From contig JAQSEB010000179.1 in NCBI GenBank assembly GCA_030063045.1, forward strand, positions 642,604 to 706,603: DNA of 64,000 bases, in the 5' to 3' direction. Below, in pieces: positions 59,869 through 64,000 of this stretch (positions are counted from its first letter, which is position 1; the number at the start of each line of letters is the position of its first letter). The notes beneath the pieces are model-generated. The model did not search any database. It had not been told where the DNA came from and saw only the letters and a list, made by a program, of their open reading frames with translations. Source of the DNA: Pratylenchus scribneri (Eukaryota > Nematoda > Chromadorea > Rhabditida > Pratylenchidae). Position numbers and translations under genes: made by a program.

Positions 59869-60619
59869 TGAAAAAGAAGTCGATTTAAAGAATTTAATGG
59901 AGAAATGAGAAATGAATTCATTTTATTTGGCTTTTATTGGCTTAAAAATAAATTGAATAAATGTATTCCAAAAATGGCAAATAAATAATTGAAATTTAAA
60001 ATTCATCAAAATATCGGCGAATTTAGCAATAATATTTTTAAAATTTTCTATAAATTATTTTAATTTAATTATAACAGAATTCTGCTTTTATTGGCCTCAT
60101 TTTTGTTTCCTTTCCTTCGTTCCATCCATTTTTATGACCGAATATTTTTTTACTGCATTTTTTTATATTCCATTCCATTTCCTTCTCCCTCTAATAATTC
60201 GGTCTTCAGTGTCGGCATTTTTGGATCAAATTTCCACAATACCAATTCCAAGTGCCAACAATGATGTTCGCCATTCCTTCCTTCTTATAAAAATATTTAT
60301 ATTCCCCAATTCCAATTCCATTTCCTACCCAATTTTTTATCTGCCATTTTTGCATTCCCAGACTTCTAAAAAGGCCAATAATAAATGAAAATATTCGGAA
60401 TAAGGGATCAAAAAATTAATATATTATTGCTATATTAAAGCCCATTTTATTATGGCTCTAAAAATTTACTTTTTTTTCTTTTACGAATAAAATTAATTAT
60501 TATTAATTAGTCATTCCTCCTTCCATTCTGGATATTCACTTCCCACACAAATTAATTAAATTCTTATAATACTAAATCTATAAAATAATTTGTATATTTT
60601 TGTGCTAATTAATTGAAGA
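59869..60619. other. intergenic, no gene seen
   Basis: AT-rich region. An ORF at 60134-60388 is rich in Ile, Phe and Ser and lacks features; not accepted. Confidence 0.45.
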
Positions 60620-60979
60620 ATGGCATCCTCTTCCTCTTCCTTTATTTCCCGTTGTGGTTCCATCCATCGCCGTCAAAATAAGTCCATTGCATCCGCTTCT
60701 GCTGGCCCCGATCCCCCTGCAGTTGGCCATTCCCAATTTGCGGCAACAATTTCGGCCTCCTCTTCCCTCCATCGCCGATCCCAATCTCAAAGACTTCGAC
60801 GATGCCAAACTCCATTTTTATTCCCTCCAAATGGACAGCCTAAATCCAGTTTGCCTAATTTGAATTCGCCAATTTCGCCGGATATGAAGGAATGGCCAAA
60901 AAATGAATGGTTCCGGAAGGAATTGTTCGGATTGACTGGTTGGTGGTTGGTTAATTTATGGGCTAAATTAAATAGATAA
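60620..60979 (+). CDS. hypothetical Ser/Arg-rich protein, 119 aa
   Basis: One open frame, less AT-rich than its surroundings: Ser-rich start (MASSSSSFISRCGS), Ser/Arg/Pro middle, and a tryptophan-containing end (MKEWPKNEWFRKELFGLTGWW). Overlapping frames on both strands are also open, so the frame choice is uncertain; the last residues may belong to an intron (GTTGGTGG at about 60941). No family is recognised. Confidence 0.35.
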   Translation: MASSSSSFISRCGSIHRRQNKSIASASAGPDPPAVGHSQFAATISASSSLHRRSQSQRLRRCQTPFLFPPNGQPKSSLPNLNSPISPDMKEWPKNEWFRKELFGLTGWWLVNLWAKLNR

Positions 60980-62110
60980 AAAAATATTCACTGTAATGGC
61001 TAAAATTAGTCGAAATTTAATAATTTTTGATTTCTATAAATAATAATTTTTCTTTTTCAAGCAATAAATTAACAAATAGATTTTAATATTAATTATTATT
61101 TAATTTGATTAAAATTTATTTTAAAAAATTATGACCAATAATTTGGCTCAAGCAAGCACAAAATCTTTTTCGAAAATTCGATTTCCAACAACCCAAAATG
61201 TCATTAATAATTGCACAAAATAGCATTTAATCATGCGATGCGATAATAATAAAATATATGCTACAAAATGTTTTATTTATTTTTGTTTCTTGTGCTTATT
61301 TTTGCCTGCCAAATCACCTTCTCCTCCCATTTTTTAATGCCAAAAAAACACTTTTCCTTTAATTTTTCAATTTCATATTGTAGCATGTTCTTACTGGAAA
61401 GAATCACTGGAATTCCATTTGTCTAAAATGAATTTAAAATAGAAATTTGAAGTCCACATTCCGCATCTATCTTTAAATCCGCGCACATTTCCCCAAACTT
61501 TTTTTTTGTCGCGTTGCCTTGGAAGCAAAATGAATAGAAAAAATTGGAGTCAAATATTTAGGTTTAGGATAAAAGTAAAATATTATAATTAATGGATTTT
61601 TGCTTGATGGAATTTATAATAAAAGAAATTAGATTAAAAAGAAAAAAATAGCACTCTTAATTATTGTTGATTTGATTTTAAAATTATAATAAAAATGAAT
61701 AAATTTTAAATTAAATTCAAAATTGGTTGGTTATCGATTTTGATAGATTAATATAATAAAGGATTAATGTCAAAATTTGACTTGACGTACTGTGACTTTT
61801 CCCAAGACGAACGAAATAAACGAATATTTTACTTTAATTTTATTCCAATTTCCAAATTATACGAATAAATTCAATTTGTTCGGAACGAATGAATAAAGCA
61901 ATGGGTCTTTTTAGAATGAGTGGAAAAAGTGAGAAAAGTGAGCCTAATCGCCGTTATTTGCCTCTTTTTGAATAGAAGGAAAAATTGCCCAAAGGCGTAG
62001 GCAAAAAACGGTGATTCGGCTAACAAATTCATGGATAGAAAATGGCAAAAGGGAGGCACAAAATTTTGACATTAACAAATAAAATTGGTTAACAAAAATG
62101 GAAACAAAAT
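60980..62110. other. 3' flank of the envelope gene, no host gene seen
   Basis: AT-rich sequence. If the envelope ORF belongs to an LTR retroelement, its 3' LTR should lie here on the minus strand, but no second LTR is in the window to compare it with. No gene is supported. Confidence 0.45.
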
Positions 62111-63934
62111 TCAAAGATCGGGATAAATCCCGACACTCCCGCGCGGAATAATTGTTTTGTAGATTAGGCGAATAATTAGGCGAATTATTAAGGGCATGCA
62201 GCAATAAAACAAAATGAATAGAAAAATAAGGGTGGACACAAAAATAAACAAATGCGTGGGGTCAAATAAAAGTGAAAATATTTTTGGTAGTCCAAAATTC
62301 TTCAATTGAATTGTCGTCCACCAACGCTCATCCTCTTTCGATTCAGTCTGCGGCACAATCCATTTTTCATCGCCCTTTTCAACCATTGGAGCAGCTAAAC
62401 TGCCTTTTAACAAAAACTTGGCATTGGAGCTGGGGCAAAAAATTTCGCATTCTTCATTTATTTCGGCAGTCGGCAAATGGACGGAATGCGTCTTTTTTAA
62501 CCCCTCGGGGGTACAAATCGTGCTCACTTTCATGCTTGGACAAATAATTGTCGCCAAACTTCTTCCAAAATCAGTTTGGCAATTCAAGGAAAAACTTGCG
62601 CCCCTTGGGCAATTAAAACATCCAGAAATTGTGGCATTTTTGACTTGGCAGCTATTCAATTCAATTTCAGTGCGCAATTCCAATCCTTGAATTTCAAGTT
62701 GCATTCGAACTGAGGAAAAATCAGGAGAGACCAGCACATTTCCTTCAGCAGCTTTCAACAAAATTCCATTGTGCTCAAATGGCAGAGCGCTTTCTCCTTT
62801 TAATATATCCAATCTTTTCATTCCATCAATACATAGGCAATTGGGTTTGTTCGTACCGGCCTCACAAGAACAAATTTCCCGACTCACTGTGCAATTATTA
62901 AAATTTTGGGCTGCGCTTTGACATGTAAATGCCCTTAAATTGTGCTCCGTTTCATAATCAATAATTGCGATTCGTTCTCCATCCGAGAGGAATGATTTGG
63001 AGAGTAATGGCATAGTTGGTTTTACAATTTCATTTAAAGTGATTTTTAAATTCTTCCAATTGGCAGTAAATTCGGGTACCAATGACAAAAGCTGGCTGCT
63101 TGTTTCAAAGTCCCCTTTTCCATTATTTTTTGTAATCGTGGCATTAATTATTAATTTATCCTCAAATTTGGGACATTCGAATATTTCAAGAATTTCCGCG
63201 CCACCGGGCATTACATAATTTCGATAAAAAATGCAAGTTGATGAGGCAAAAAGGCATCCGGTGAATGGCCAATTATTGCCGCCCGTATAGCAAAATGTCA
63301 ATCCGGGAAAATCATTCACTGGCTTCAATTCTTTTATTTTATCGCCGGGCTTAACTTTTCCACAAGAATCCTTATCAATATCACAACTTCCAGCCAAATC
63401 ACATCTTTTCTCGCTCATTGAGCCGGCAATGAATGGCCTTGTGAAAAACTTGGTTGTTTTCACACAATTGCTTTCCATTCCGTGAATGTCCAGCGTGAGT
63501 GCCCCAACTTGTCTATTGGCTTTGTCCTCAAATATTATTTCAATTGTTTGTTCGTTGGCCGGAAAATCGAGTTCCAATATTCTATCAAATAAGCAAATTC
63601 TCTGCTTTTCTTTATTGACCAAACAATGTTCGTCATCTGCTGTGATCGAAGTCAATTGATTTGTGGGCAAAATAAATAAATTCAAAATCAGGATGATTAC
63701 TAACGATAATTTCATTGGACTTTGTGACTTTGGGTTTAATGGGCTAATTGCAGCCGTCCAACTTTCTTTTGGTGAAGGAGGGCGCAAAAATTCAATGTTT
63801 TCTTCATGGCTTTGTCGCCTTTTTGTTTTGTGGCGTTTGCATTTCCGGTAAATCCAATTCAATAAACGATATTTGAACCGGAAAATGTGAAAAACTCCTT
63901 TCGAGCCGTAAATGGTTAAACGGATTATTATCAA
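62111..63934 (-). CDS. phlebovirus-Gc-like envelope protein of a retroelement
   Basis: One uninterrupted frame of 607 codons opening with TTG; the likely start is the internal ATG at 63715 (codon 74), which begins a signal peptide (KLSLVIILILNLFILP). The ectodomain has many paired cysteines. Around residues 205-241, FCYTGG...GCLF....C.FYRNY matches the fusion-loop region of phlebovirus G2/Gc-type class II fusion proteins. A membrane span (LFIFVSTLIFLFILFYCC, about 561-585) and a short tail close it. Such genes occur as a third ORF in nematode BEL/Pao retroelements (Cer7/Tas type). The matching gag-pol would lie upstream on this strand, beyond position 64000. No frame breaks were seen, so the insertion looks recent. 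Confidence 0.78.
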   Translation of the reverse strand: MIIIRLTIYGSKGVFHIFRFKYRLLNWIYRKCKRHKTKRRQSHEENIEFLRPPSPKESWTAAISPLNPKSQSPMKLSLVIILILNLFILPTNQLTSITADDEHCLVNKEKQRICLFDRILELDFPANEQTIEIIFEDKANRQVGALTLDIHGMESNCVKTTKFFTRPFIAGSMSEKRCDLAGSCDIDKDSCGKVKPGDKIKELKPVNDFPGLTFCYTGGNNWPFTGCLFASSTCIFYRNYVMPGGAEILEIFECPKFEDKLIINATITKNNGKGDFETSSQLLSLVPEFTANWKNLKITLNEIVKPTMPLLSKSFLSDGERIAIIDYETEHNLRAFTCQSAAQNFNNCTVSREICSCEAGTNKPNCLCIDGMKRLDILKGESALPFEHNGILLKAAEGNVLVSPDFSSVRMQLEIQGLELRTEIELNSCQVKNATISGCFNCPRGASFSLNCQTDFGRSLATIICPSMKVSTICTPEGLKKTHSVHLPTAEINEECEIFCPSSNAKFLLKGSLAAPMVEKGDEKWIVPQTESKEDERWWTTIQLKNFGLPKIFSLLFDPTHLFIFVSTLIFLFILFYCCMPLIIRLIIRLIYKTIIPRGSVGIYPDL

Positions 63935-64000
63935 AAGGGTGGAAAGAGAAGAATAAAATGCGATATCATTATATTATTTTGTTTTATAGCATTCAAATAT

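Noticed and set aside
60134..60388. 84-codon ORF
   Set aside because: Composition follows the T-rich DNA; no domain, leader or conserved pattern.

Overview
The window reads as a nematode genome fragment. It is AT-rich, with genes cut by many 35-60 nt GT-AG introns. It carries two 7TM receptors (one of the nematode Str/Srh/Srd type), a crh-1/CREB gene, a Pmp3-like gene and an envelope gene of the type carried by nematode BEL/Pao retroelements. Two genes with bacterial or fungal-looking domain architecture (an alditol-oxidase-like flavoenzyme and a secreted zinc protease) would fit a plant-parasitic tylenchid or a relative, but the species cannot be fixed from sequence alone. Gene models were built by hand; exon phases close across every model except where a break is stated.

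Layout: 0.3-0.6 kb small novel gene (+); 1.0-1.6 kb fragment (-); 3.8-6.3 kb crh-1/CREB (+) with a full CRE palindrome upstream; 6.8 kb hAT-like MITE; 7.9-9.3 kb coiled-coil SPRY gene (+); 10.0-14.6 kb tandem pair of novel multipass membrane proteins (+); 14.9-16.3 kb Str-like receptor (-); 17.6-17.9 kb Pmp3 family (+); 18.5-19.0 kb DUF1772 (+).

The centre (19.3-38.3 kb) is the most unusual part. Two canonical-type poly(A) polymerase modules are fused to very long charged N-terminal regions that begin with a hydrophobic, signal-peptide-like segment. The two genes lie head to head. Their 3' halves (about 2.6 kb, introns included) are nearly identical, while their 5' halves are strongly diverged. 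Copy A (-) has 22 exons that join in frame but one in-frame TAA before the polymerase; copy B (+) is open for about 1,319 codons. Between them lie an alditol-oxidase-like gene (-) and two foldback elements.

The right part holds a His/Arg-rich membrane protein (+), a secreted HExxH protease (-), a complete 10-formyltetrahydrofolate dehydrogenase (ALDH1L1 type, -), a secreted phospholipase A2 (+), a rhodopsin-like receptor with a probable one-base break (-), and a divergent class I aldolase (-). A 1,401-bp, almost perfect palindrome sits at the aldolase's C-terminal tyrosine codon. At the end are a 75-aa secreted peptide (-) and a phlebovirus-Gc-like envelope ORF (-) of a retroelement that continues past the window.

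No bacterial-type operons, CRISPR arrays, rRNA or convincing tRNA genes were seen. Three foldback elements with different ends share a 20-nt core sequence.
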